Source: an uncultured Treponema sp. | GTDB lineage: Bacteria > Spirochaetota > Spirochaetia > Treponematales > Treponemataceae | Length of the DNA: 64,000 bases | Reading direction: 5' to 3' | NCBI GenBank assembly: GCA_937894335.1 | Contig: CALCRU010000040.1 | Location: 1-64,000 of the forward strand | Shown here: piece after piece, positions 7,541-14,657 of the stretch | How positions within the stretch are numbered: the first letter of the stretch is position 1 | Layout: every line of letters starts with the position of its first letter | Translations under genes and position numbers: made by a program | Notes under the pieces: generated by a model | What the model saw: the letters and a program-made list of their open reading frames with translations, nothing else | Told to the model about the DNA's origin: nothing | The model's database searches: none

Positions 7541-8332
7541 ATGAAAATTGCACTTGTCGGTTACGGAAAAATGGGACACATGCTAGAGCAGGCTTCCCTT
7601 TCTTTTGGTCATGAAGTTGTGGCGACAGTTGACCCGTTTGCCAACGATGCTTCCTGTAAGGTAGAGGCTGGAAATGCTTCTTCATTAAGGGATGCTGTTC
7701 TTAAAAACGGAGCGGAGGGAATTATTGAATTTACTTCTCCTTCTTCTGTTATGCAGAACATAGAGGCACTTCTTCCGTTAAAGCTCCCTCTTGTTGTAGG
7801 CTCTACCGGATGGACCGACAAAGAAGATCAGGTTGCATCCCTTGCTGCTTCTACAGGCGGAACCATAATGCGCAGTGCAAATTTTTCAATCGGAGTAAAC
7901 CTCTTTTACAAGATTGTGGAGGAGGCTTCACGGCTTGTTTCTAACTTTGAGGAATATGATGTTGCTGTCTGGGAAATGCATCACAATCAGAAGGCTGACA
8001 GTCCGTCGGGAACCGCCCTTGATGTTGCGCGCAGGGTAATGGCTGGAAACTCTTCAAAGACAAAAATCGTTACCGATGCCTTCCATGAGCGTCCTCAGAA
8101 AAACGAACTGCATGTTTCTTCCACACGGTGCGGTTCTGTGCCGGGAACCCATACTGTCTTTTACGACAGTCCTGCCGACACCATAGAACTTACCCATACA
8201 GCAAGAAGCCGTCTTGGATTTGCAAACGGTGCTGTTCATGCCCTTGAAAACCTTAAGAAATTCCTTGATGAAGGAACTCTTGCTCCTGGAAAACTTTACG
8301 GAATGTCGGATGTTTTCCCCGGTATGTTCTAG
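7541..8332 (+). CDS. dapB: 4-hydroxy-tetrahydrodipicolinate reductase
   Basis: NAD(P)H-dependent reduction in the diaminopimelate/lysine pathway. The N-terminal Rossmann motif is GYGKMG (residues 7-12). VVGSTGW and SANFSIGVNLF mark the nucleotide-binding half, and EMHHNQKADSPSGTAL holds the catalytic His-His and Lys plus the SGTA substrate loop. Length of 263 aa fits the family. AGGGGG lies just upstream of ATG. It follows lysC by 21 bases and is read from the same promoter, which ties the enzyme to DAP for peptidoglycan. Confidence 0.95.
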   Translation: MKIALVGYGKMGHMLEQASLSFGHEVVATVDPFANDASCKVEAGNASSLRDAVLKNGAEGIIEFTSPSSVMQNIEALLPLKLPLVVGSTGWTDKEDQVASLAASTGGTIMRSANFSIGVNLFYKIVEEASRLVSNFEEYDVAVWEMHHNQKADSPSGTALDVARRVMAGNSSKTKIVTDAFHERPQKNELHVSSTRCGSVPGTHTVFYDSPADTIELTHTARSRLGFANGAVHALENLKKFLDEGTLAPGKLYGMSDVFPGMF

Positions 8333-8398
8333 AACTTCACGGTCTGGCTTTAGGCCAAGTCTAAAGTTTTTGTAAAATTCTGCCGAAAATAGCAGAGT

Positions 8399-9265
8399 AT
8401 GAAAGTCCGTATTCTTAGTAAAAAAACACTGATTCTTGTACTCGCTATTTTTGCAGGATATTCCTGCATAGCCGCCCAGACACAGTCCTACACTGTCGTT
8501 AAGGGTGACACCCTTTATTCCATTAGCAGAAAGTACAGCATTGCCGTAAACGATTTGTGTTCGGCAAACGGAATTGGTCAGGACGGAGTTATAAAAGTAG
8601 GGCAGGTTTTGGTAATTCCCTCTGCAGGAGGAACTTCTTCTAGTGCGCCTCAGGAAATGTCAGCGGCCCCGGCGGTAAGGTCTTACGATGTTTACACCGT
8701 ACAGAAGGGAGACACTCTTTACCGCATTGCAAAAGTAAACGGCATTACTGTTGATGAACTTAAAACACTTAACGAACTTACAAACGCCTCTGTTCTTAAG
8801 GTGGGGCAGACTCTTAAAATACCAGCTACAATAGTTGACACATCTTCCGTAACCCTTCCAGATTTGACTTCCAGCGATCCGCGCACATACTCGACAAAAA
8901 AGGGAGACTCTTCACTGGAGTGGCCTGTTCAGAATCCTACCGTAACATACATTCAGGGTAAGGTGAGCGGAGTTCAACTTAGCGCTCAGAAAAATGAGGC
9001 CGTTACTTCCATAAGAGCAGGCACAGTAATGTATGTGGGAAACTACCGTGGCTATGGTCAGGTTGTGTTTGTTCAGTCAAAGACAGGACACATCTATGCC
9101 TATGCAGGCCTTGGTTCAATTTCTGTTAAAAAGGGTGATTATGTGGTGTTTGGCGACACTCTTGGTACTGCGGGAACAGACAGCATAAAGGGTACTTCCC
9201 AGATTTCCCTTATGGTCTTCCTTAAGTCTAATCCCATTGATCCTGCTAAGGCTCCTAGAGGTTAG
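8399..9265 (+). CDS. Secreted LysM protein with a catalytically dead M23/LytM domain
   Basis: A 288-residue exported protein. A signal peptide (about 1-26, ending SCIAAQ) is followed by two LysM repeats (about 31-74 and 99-142; each has a KGDTLY core and ends KVGQ-L-IP), and then an M23-like beta domain (about 180-285). The zinc ligands of M23 peptidases are absent: the first HxxxD site reads VSGVQLSAQKNEAV and the YAHL histidine is Gly (YAYAGLGS). It therefore probably binds peptidoglycan and activates or guides a hydrolase, like EnvC/NlpD, rather than cutting itself. No clear ribosome binding site is seen. Its TAG stop lies inside the first hairpin of the repeat block that follows. Confidence 0.85.
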   Translation: MKVRILSKKTLILVLAIFAGYSCIAAQTQSYTVVKGDTLYSISRKYSIAVNDLCSANGIGQDGVIKVGQVLVIPSAGGTSSSAPQEMSAAPAVRSYDVYTVQKGDTLYRIAKVNGITVDELKTLNELTNASVLKVGQTLKIPATIVDTSSVTLPDLTSSDPRTYSTKKGDSSLEWPVQNPTVTYIQGKVSGVQLSAQKNEAVTSIRAGTVMYVGNYRGYGQVVFVQSKTGHIYAYAGLGSISVKKGDYVVFGDTLGTAGTDSIKGTSQISLMVFLKSNPIDPAKAPRG

Positions 9266-9523
9266 CCGCATCCATGCGGCTAACCTCTTCCTAGTTTTTT
9301 GCTTTGCAAAAAACTAGCGTTACCATATGATAAGAAATTGAAGCGCCATCCATGGCGCTTTTCTTTTTAGAGATGCGGCTAACCTCTTCCTAGTTTTTTG
9401 CTTTGCAAAAAACTGGCGTTACTTTATGGTAAGACTGTGAAGCGCCATCCTTGGCGCTTTTCTTTTTAGAGATGCGGCTAACCTCTTCCTAGTTTTTTGC
9501 TTTGCAAAAAACTAGCGTTACCT
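9262..9523. repeat. Tandem repeat, 99-bp period, with paired hairpins
   Basis: ATGCGGCTAACC begins at 9274, 9373 and 9472, exactly 99 bp apart. Each unit has a strong hairpin CTAGTTTTTTGC/GCAAAAAACTAG (one copy has CTGG) and, in the two complete units, a second hairpin GCGCCATC/TGGCGC followed by TTTTCTTTTT. The first unit also forms GTTAGCCGCAT/ATGCGGCTAAC and contains the stop codon of the LysM gene. The GCGCC hairpins with T-runs would work as terminators for the LysM gene. Another partial copy lies at 1-30. The 350-bp gap here holds only this array and the next promoter. Confidence 0.9.
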
Positions 9524-9558
9524 TTTTTTACAGTTGCAGACTTCTAGCAAAAAAATGC

Positions 9559-9586
9559 TTGCTAAAATCAGAATTCGGGTTATAAT
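9559..9586 (+). promoter_or_regulatory. Promoter for the small membrane protein
   Basis: TTGCTA (9559-9564) and TATAAT (9581-9586) with a 16-bp spacer. The -10 box ends 29 bases before the start codon. Confidence 0.7.
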
Positions 9587-9615
9587 TAAAGCATACTAGA
9601 AAACAAGGAGTTTTT

Positions 9616-9837
9616 ATGGCTAAAGGAAAAGATTACTTTGGTATGGGAAGACTTATCAGTGTTATTTTTGCACTTATTCCCGTAACATCATGGCTGTTTG
9701 GTGTGGTAACACGCTTTAAAGAGAAGAAATATGTTGCGGCAATACTTCGCCTAGTATTGGGCTGGAACATCATTTGGGTTCTTGACTTCCTGCTCATGCT
9801 CTTTACTGGAAGCATCCTCAGAATTCTTAATGTCTGA
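9616..9837 (+). CDS. Small two-helix membrane protein, unknown function
   Basis: A 73-residue protein with two hydrophobic stretches (about residues 12-32 and 42-68) and a short basic loop RFKEKKY between them. AAGGAG lies five bases before ATG, a consensus-like promoter lies upstream and a terminator follows, so this is a real single-gene unit despite its size. No enzyme motif is visible. Its layout fits small inner-membrane proteins of unknown role. Confidence 0.8.
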   Translation: MAKGKDYFGMGRLISVIFALIPVTSWLFGVVTRFKEKKYVAAILRLVLGWNIIWVLDFLLMLFTGSILRILNV

Positions 9838-9857
9838 GTCTTATAATAAGATGCAAG

Positions 9858-9890
9858 ACCGATGTGGCCTCCTGCTGCATCGGTTTTTTT
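9858..9890 (+). terminator. Intrinsic terminator after the small membrane protein
   Basis: ACCGATG/CATCGGT stem with a loop of 13 bases and seven T. It also separates this gene from the convergent exonuclease gene, whose stop codon is at 9898. Confidence 0.88.
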
Positions 9891-9897
9891 ATGCTGT

Positions 9898-10575
9898 TTA
9901 AAAAAGTTCCTGCTGTCCGGTTTCTGTAACTAGTGCCTTAAACAGATTTAGCCCCTCTTGCGCCTTGTAGTCTTTCTGTCTGTCTAGAGTGTCCTTTATT
10001 ATCCGCTTAAAAACTTCCATGCAAACCCTTGCGTCATCGTCTGCTCTGTGTGCGGAACGAACTTCTATGCAGAATCTTTCTGCAAGGGCCTGCAGTTTGT
10101 ATTTTCCTTTTCCGTTCTGTCCGTCATTTGCAAAATCGGGATAGGCCCATCTTGAAAGGGGCAGTGTGTCTATGACCTGATTCTTTAGGCAGGGGAATGA
10201 CATGCGCTCAAGTTCTGCATTTATAAATCCCATGTCAAAGGGAGCGTTGTGGGCTATGAGCACGCTTTTCCCAATAAAGTTTAAAAAAGGAGGGATTGCA
10301 TTTGCGGCAGGAGGACAGTCCTTTACCATTTCTGGAGTGATGTGGGTAAGTTCCACCAGTCGGGGAGGAATTTCCACCGGTGGCTTTATAAGGCAGTCGA
10401 ATGTAGAAACTACGCCGTCAGCTGTAAACTTAACGGCGCCAATTTCCGTCAGAAAATCAGTTTCTTTTTTTAATCCTGTTGTTTCCGTGTCGAAAGCTAC
10501 AAACACCGTGCCGCTGTAAAACAGGTTTGCAAGGTGTCTGTAGTTTCGGAACAGAGCAATTTTATTTTGCTGCAT
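9898..10575 (-). CDS. DnaQ-like 3'-5' exonuclease (DEDDh family)
   Basis: A 225-residue exonuclease related to the epsilon subunit of DNA polymerase III. The three Exo motifs are visible: FDTETTGL (Exo I, residues 28-35), HNAPFDMGF (Exo II) and HRADDDARV (Exo III, with the DEDDh histidine). It may be the proofreading subunit or a separate DNA/RNA exonuclease; family alone does not decide. Its start overlaps the end of the upstream phosphohexomutase gene by 14 bases, so translation is probably coupled. Confidence 0.85.
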   Translation of the reverse strand: MQQNKIALFRNYRHLANLFYSGTVFVAFDTETTGLKKETDFLTEIGAVKFTADGVVSTFDCLIKPPVEIPPRLVELTHITPEMVKDCPPAANAIPPFLNFIGKSVLIAHNAPFDMGFINAELERMSFPCLKNQVIDTLPLSRWAYPDFANDGQNGKGKYKLQALAERFCIEVRSAHRADDDARVCMEVFKRIIKDTLDRQKDYKAQEGLNLFKALVTETGQQELF

Positions 10576-12355
10576 TTAAAACCGCATTGATTTCTTGGCA
10601 GATTTTGTCGCAGAGCTGGGCGGCGTCTTTTTTAGCGGCTGCAAGTGAATCATCGCTTGCAGAGGCAACTGGAGTTACGCTGTTTACATAGAACTTGATT
10701 TTTGGCTCAGTTCCGCTGGGGCGTGCGCTTACAATTGTTCCGCCTTCAAGGAAGAACTGAAGTACATTGCTCTTTGGCCAAGGAATTGAATTCTTTGCAG
10801 AAGGATTTGCAGGATCAAATTCTACGCTTTCCTGTACATCGCGGATTTTAAGAACTTTCTTTCCGCCTAGGGTTTTAAGTCCTTCGGTGCGGAGTTTTGT
10901 CATTATTCCGTCCATAATTTTTGGTCCGCTTACGCCTTCAAAGTACTTGCTAATTGCGCGGTCTTCAAAGTATCCGTGGGTCTTGTAAAGGTCGTTAAGA
11001 CGCTCAAGAAGGCTCTTTCCCTTGCTTGTCCAGTAGAGTGTCATTTCGGCACACATTGCGGCGGCAGAAACACCGTCCTTGTCGCGGCAGGCTGTTTCTA
11101 CAAGGTAACCGTAGCTTTCTTCCAGACCAAACACATAGTGTTCCCTTCCAACCTTTTCCATTTCTCCTTCTTCAAATGCAATCCACTTGAATCCGGTAAG
11201 AACTTCCTTTACGGCAACATTGTAACTCTTTGAAATTGCGTCTACAAAGGGGCTTGTTACAATGGAACGGATGAGCACTGGGTTTGCAGGCATCTTGTTG
11301 AATTCTTTTTTGGAAAGAAGTACATAGTCTGCAAGGAGAGCGCCCATCTGGTTTCCGCTTACAAGCACAAAGTTTCCGTCTTTGTCGGGGAAGGCTGTTC
11401 CAAAGCGGTCTGCGTCTGGGTCGGTTGCCATGACAACATCAGCCTTTTCTTTTTTTGCAAGATCAACAGCCATTTTGAGTGCTGGTGCTTCTTCTGGGTT
11501 GGGCTTTTCTACAGTGGGGAAGTTTCCGTCACCTTCGCGCTGTTCGGGAACAGTGATTACATTAAGTCCCAAATCTCCAAGAACCTTTTCTACATGCATT
11601 GCACCTGTTCCGTGAAGGGGAGTATAGACAACTTTTACGCTAGATGCCTTTTCTTTTATAAGCTCGGGGCGGTAAAGTTCGGCCTTTATCATTGACTGGA
11701 ATTTTTCGTCAACTTCCTTATCGATTAAAACAAGCTTTCCCTGCTTTACTGCTTCTTCGCGGCTTATGAGTTTTGCTTCTTTTACGGCATTTACTTCGTC
11801 AATAATTCCCTTGTCGTGGGGTTCAACAACCTGAGCACCGTCTGCCCAGTATGCCTTGTATCCATTGTACTTGGGAGGATTGTGGCTTGCTGTTACCACT
11901 ACACCAGTCTTGCATCCCAGTATGCGGATTGCATAGCTCAGTTCGGGAGTGGGGCGCATTCCTGTAAAGAGATAGGCCTTGATTCCGTTGGCTGCAAAAA
12001 CCCTTGCCGTAATGTCTGAAAACTTGTCGTGATTGTTACGGCTGTCGTAGGCGATACATGCGCTTAAGGTTCCAGCCTTTGCTTCTTCGGGGAATGCCTT
12101 GATGATGTAGTTTGCAAGTCCCTGAGTTGCCTTTGAAATGTTAAGGGGGTTCATGCGGTTTGTACCGCCGCCCATTATGCCGCGGAGTCCGCCTGTTCCA
12201 AATTCCAAGCTGCGGTAGAAGCGGTCTTCTAGTTCTTCCATTGCACCTGGTTTATCTTTTCCTGCAACAAGTTCTTCAACTTCCTTGCGGAATGATTCGT
12301 CTTTTTCTTCTGCAATATACTGCTTTGCGCGGTCAAGAATTTCCTGTTCGTTCAT
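10562..12355 (-). CDS. Phospho-sugar mutase (phosphoglucomutase/phosphomannomutase family)
   Basis: Converts hexose 1-phosphate and 6-phosphate through a phosphoserine. The active-site loop is TASHNP (the Ser is phosphorylated), the metal loop is DPDADR, the sugar-binding loop is GFEESYG-like (FGLEESYG), and the phosphate-binding loop is RPSGTEPKIKFY near the C-terminus. At 597 aa it belongs to the long PgcA-like group. A possible promoter upstream has TACAAT about 30 bases before the start codon, and AAGGA precedes ATG. It is the first gene of a pair with the exonuclease. A second, divergent mutase is 400 bases upstream. Confidence 0.92.
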   Translation of the reverse strand: MNEQEILDRAKQYIAEEKDESFRKEVEELVAGKDKPGAMEELEDRFYRSLEFGTGGLRGIMGGGTNRMNPLNISKATQGLANYIIKAFPEEAKAGTLSACIAYDSRNNHDKFSDITARVFAANGIKAYLFTGMRPTPELSYAIRILGCKTGVVVTASHNPPKYNGYKAYWADGAQVVEPHDKGIIDEVNAVKEAKLISREEAVKQGKLVLIDKEVDEKFQSMIKAELYRPELIKEKASSVKVVYTPLHGTGAMHVEKVLGDLGLNVITVPEQREGDGNFPTVEKPNPEEAPALKMAVDLAKKEKADVVMATDPDADRFGTAFPDKDGNFVLVSGNQMGALLADYVLLSKKEFNKMPANPVLIRSIVTSPFVDAISKSYNVAVKEVLTGFKWIAFEEGEMEKVGREHYVFGLEESYGYLVETACRDKDGVSAAAMCAEMTLYWTSKGKSLLERLNDLYKTHGYFEDRAISKYFEGVSGPKIMDGIMTKLRTEGLKTLGGKKVLKIRDVQESVEFDPANPSAKNSIPWPKSNVLQFFLEGGTIVSARPSGTEPKIKFYVNSVTPVASASDDSLAAAKKDAAQLCDKICQEINAVLNAAK

Positions 12356-12467
12356 ACATCCTTCCTTATGAATTCAATCGGCGCATTGTAGCATATTTGT
12401 ATTTTTTTTTCCAGTATGTAATTGACAGAATTTTATTTGTAGATTAAAAGTCTACCTTCATCCTGTA

Positions 12468-12741
12468 ATGCTTGCACTGATTGCCTTTACCGTTGTTCTT
12501 TCAGCGTCAGTTTGCATTTTCCATACATGCTGTTTTTATACTTGCTGTGTTTACATACAGTTCCTGGCTCATCAGACTTGAAAAATGTTTGTTATAGAAC
12601 AGATTGCGGCCCAGACAAACCTTCTTGCAATGAATGCCGCCATAGAAGCCGCCTATGCAGGAGAAAAAGGAAAGTACTTCAAAGAATAGGGCCGCCGTAA
12701 TCAAGCTGACTCAGGAAATGGAAAAGTTTAAAATCTCCTAG
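12468..12741 (+). pseudogene. Remnant of a methyl-accepting chemotaxis protein gene
   Basis: This 400-bp gap holds broken pieces of an MCP in the right order. ATG at 12468 opens a hydrophobic stretch like an N-terminal transmembrane helix. At 12594-12689 one frame reads VIEQIAAQTNLLAMNAAIEA and then AYAGEKGK, the diagnostic hairpin tip of the MCP signalling domain, and stops at TAG. At 12691-12741 a different frame reads KLTQEMEKFKIS and stops, which looks like an MCP C-terminus. The sensor domain and most of the signalling domain are deleted. A promoter-like TTGACA/TTAAAA pair (12422-12449) remains upstream. The intact MCP at 28448 differs in this region, so this is a decayed separate gene. 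Confidence 0.85.
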
Positions 12742-12755
12742 GAAGGCCGAAAGGC

Positions 12756-14636
12756 TTACTTGCTGTTCATTTCCTCAAGATACTTTTGCATCTCGCTTTT
12801 TTCTTCCAAGTCTTCGTCCCTTTTGTCTACAGAATCCGCCTTTTGTATTAGTGAGGTTTCCCATTCCAAAAGCGAAGCCTCCTGATTTGGAGAGTCTCCC
12901 TTTACATCGCAGAGAATTCTAAATACTGGTTCAGTTCCGCTGGGCCTCATCCAGATAAATGCAAGGGGATTTTTATCTTTGTCAAAAAAGCGCACCTTTA
13001 GTCCGCCTGTTCCGTTGTTCCAGTCTAGAGTTCCTGTTTTTTCGGTAAGTCCGTTTGTGGTAACAGCATCGTAAAAGACTATGCCGTATTTTTCTTCAAG
13101 TTCGTCTTTTCGCTTGGCCCATTCGTTCTGGAAGAATTTTTGAAACCTTAGCTTAAGCTTTCCCTTGTCTTCGGTCTGAACCTTTAGTACCGCCCGCTTT
13201 TCGCTTACTCCCGTAGTGGTGTACTTGGGAAGAGTTGCAATTATGTCGGCCAGAGTAAACTCGCCCTTGTAAAGTTCTTCCTGTCCGCTCTTTTCGCACC
13301 ACAGATGGAAGAGACCTTTTTTTACGGAACTGTCTTTGTTAAGGCTGTCCCGAATTGTAAGAAGTTTTACCAGTGCAAAAATTGTTGCAAGAGGATCACG
13401 AACGCTGGAGGGGTAGGTTATGTTTCCTCCGTTGGAGCCTTCTCCTAAAATGCGCACGCAGTATCCCTCGCTTCTTTTTTTTCTGGCAAGATTTACCACA
13501 TTTGCCTCTCCAACTTCTGCACGGAAGACGCTGGCACCGAACGCGCTTGCAATTTCTTCTATGCGCATGGAAGTGGGGCAGTTGACGCTTACCGCAAGAG
13601 GCGAGTCATCAGAATTTTTTTTGTCATCTCTTTTCCATGTTTCGTAGGAAAGTTCCGAAAGAACGCAGAGAGCAAAAACTTCCTGAGCAGGAATGGGAAG
13701 GGCCTTTTTAAGTTTTTCGTTCCAGTAGACTATGTTTCCCCTATCACCATCGCAGTCAGGCATGTAGCCCAGCCTTACATCCGTCATGCCTATATCCTGC
13801 AGTTCTTCCATTTTTTTTGCGCAGTGTACCAGATTTTCTGGTTCTGGAATTATTGCATGCACTATTTCGCCTGGAATGTCGTTGAAGGAGGTAAAGTGAA
13901 TTCCTGTTTCGCTTATGAAGTCCTTGTCTATGCAACAGGCGCGTGAAGAGCCGTTCATGTCGCACACTATGGAAAGCGGTGTTTCCTGTACCGACTGCCT
14001 TATGCGGTCAAAGAGGGCGTCCCTTTCTTTTGAGTTTTCGCTTCCGCTGATTACGGTTTTTATAAATGAACTGTATGCTTCAAGAGACGCCTTTTTAAAC
14101 TTTGCGCTGTTTTTGTAAATTTGTGCTATGTCTTTTTCGGAGGCTGCATTTATGAGCATGCGAGCGTGGTCCTTTACATTTACAGCATTACATTTTTCTG
14201 TAAAACTTTCGGCCAGTTTTTTTGCTTCGGAACCGGGAATTACTCCGCCGTCGTTAAGTCCGAATTTTATTCCGTTGTGACCAATGGGATTGTGACTTGC
14301 AGAAATATAAAGAAATCCGTCCAAATCTCTGGCATAGGCCATTACTTCTGGTGCTGAAGCTGTTCCCAAATACTGAACCTTTATGCCACATCCGCATAGA
14401 GTGCGCAGAATTATGTCTGCAATTTTTTCTCCTGTGGGACGGGTGTCTTTTGCAACCGCCACTACAGGAGATTTTTTTTCAGTCTTCTGCGTAATGTACT
14501 GGGCAAAAGTTTTGGCAATAAGGGCACAGAGGCATTCGTTTGTTTTTCCAATCTGTTTGCTTCCGTCTTCTTCGTTACCGCTTTGGGCAAACACCTTTCG
14601 CCAGCCCGAGGCCGACAGTATCATGTTGTGTTCCAT
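12756..14636 (-). CDS. Second phosphohexomutase, divergent
   Basis: A 626-residue member of the phosphoglucomutase/phosphomannomutase superfamily. Active-site loop SASHNPIGHNG, metal loop DCDGDRG (in place of DPDADR), sugar loop GEGSNGGN and phosphate loop WMRPSGTEPVFRI are all present in order, so it is probably active. The altered metal and sugar loops and long inserts mark it as a separate subgroup from the mutase at 10562, and the substrate cannot be named. It lies 21 bases after the EF-hand membrane protein gene on the same strand and is likely cotranscribed. The C-terminus has a charged Glu/Lys tail. Confidence 0.87.
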   Translation of the reverse strand: MEHNMILSASGWRKVFAQSGNEEDGSKQIGKTNECLCALIAKTFAQYITQKTEKKSPVVAVAKDTRPTGEKIADIILRTLCGCGIKVQYLGTASAPEVMAYARDLDGFLYISASHNPIGHNGIKFGLNDGGVIPGSEAKKLAESFTEKCNAVNVKDHARMLINAASEKDIAQIYKNSAKFKKASLEAYSSFIKTVISGSENSKERDALFDRIRQSVQETPLSIVCDMNGSSRACCIDKDFISETGIHFTSFNDIPGEIVHAIIPEPENLVHCAKKMEELQDIGMTDVRLGYMPDCDGDRGNIVYWNEKLKKALPIPAQEVFALCVLSELSYETWKRDDKKNSDDSPLAVSVNCPTSMRIEEIASAFGASVFRAEVGEANVVNLARKKRSEGYCVRILGEGSNGGNITYPSSVRDPLATIFALVKLLTIRDSLNKDSSVKKGLFHLWCEKSGQEELYKGEFTLADIIATLPKYTTTGVSEKRAVLKVQTEDKGKLKLRFQKFFQNEWAKRKDELEEKYGIVFYDAVTTNGLTEKTGTLDWNNGTGGLKVRFFDKDKNPLAFIWMRPSGTEPVFRILCDVKGDSPNQEASLLEWETSLIQKADSVDKRDEDLEEKSEMQKYLEEMNSK

Positions 14637-14657
14637 CTGTCACTCGTCCCCTTGGAT

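Noticed and set aside
9262..9523. Possible CRISPR array
   Set aside because: The 99-bp units are contiguous repeats without unique spacers, and no cas genes are present.
12422..12450. Promoter for a live small gene in the 12.4-12.75 kb gap
   Set aside because: The promoter-like pair leads only into the broken MCP fragments; no intact frame with a binding site follows.
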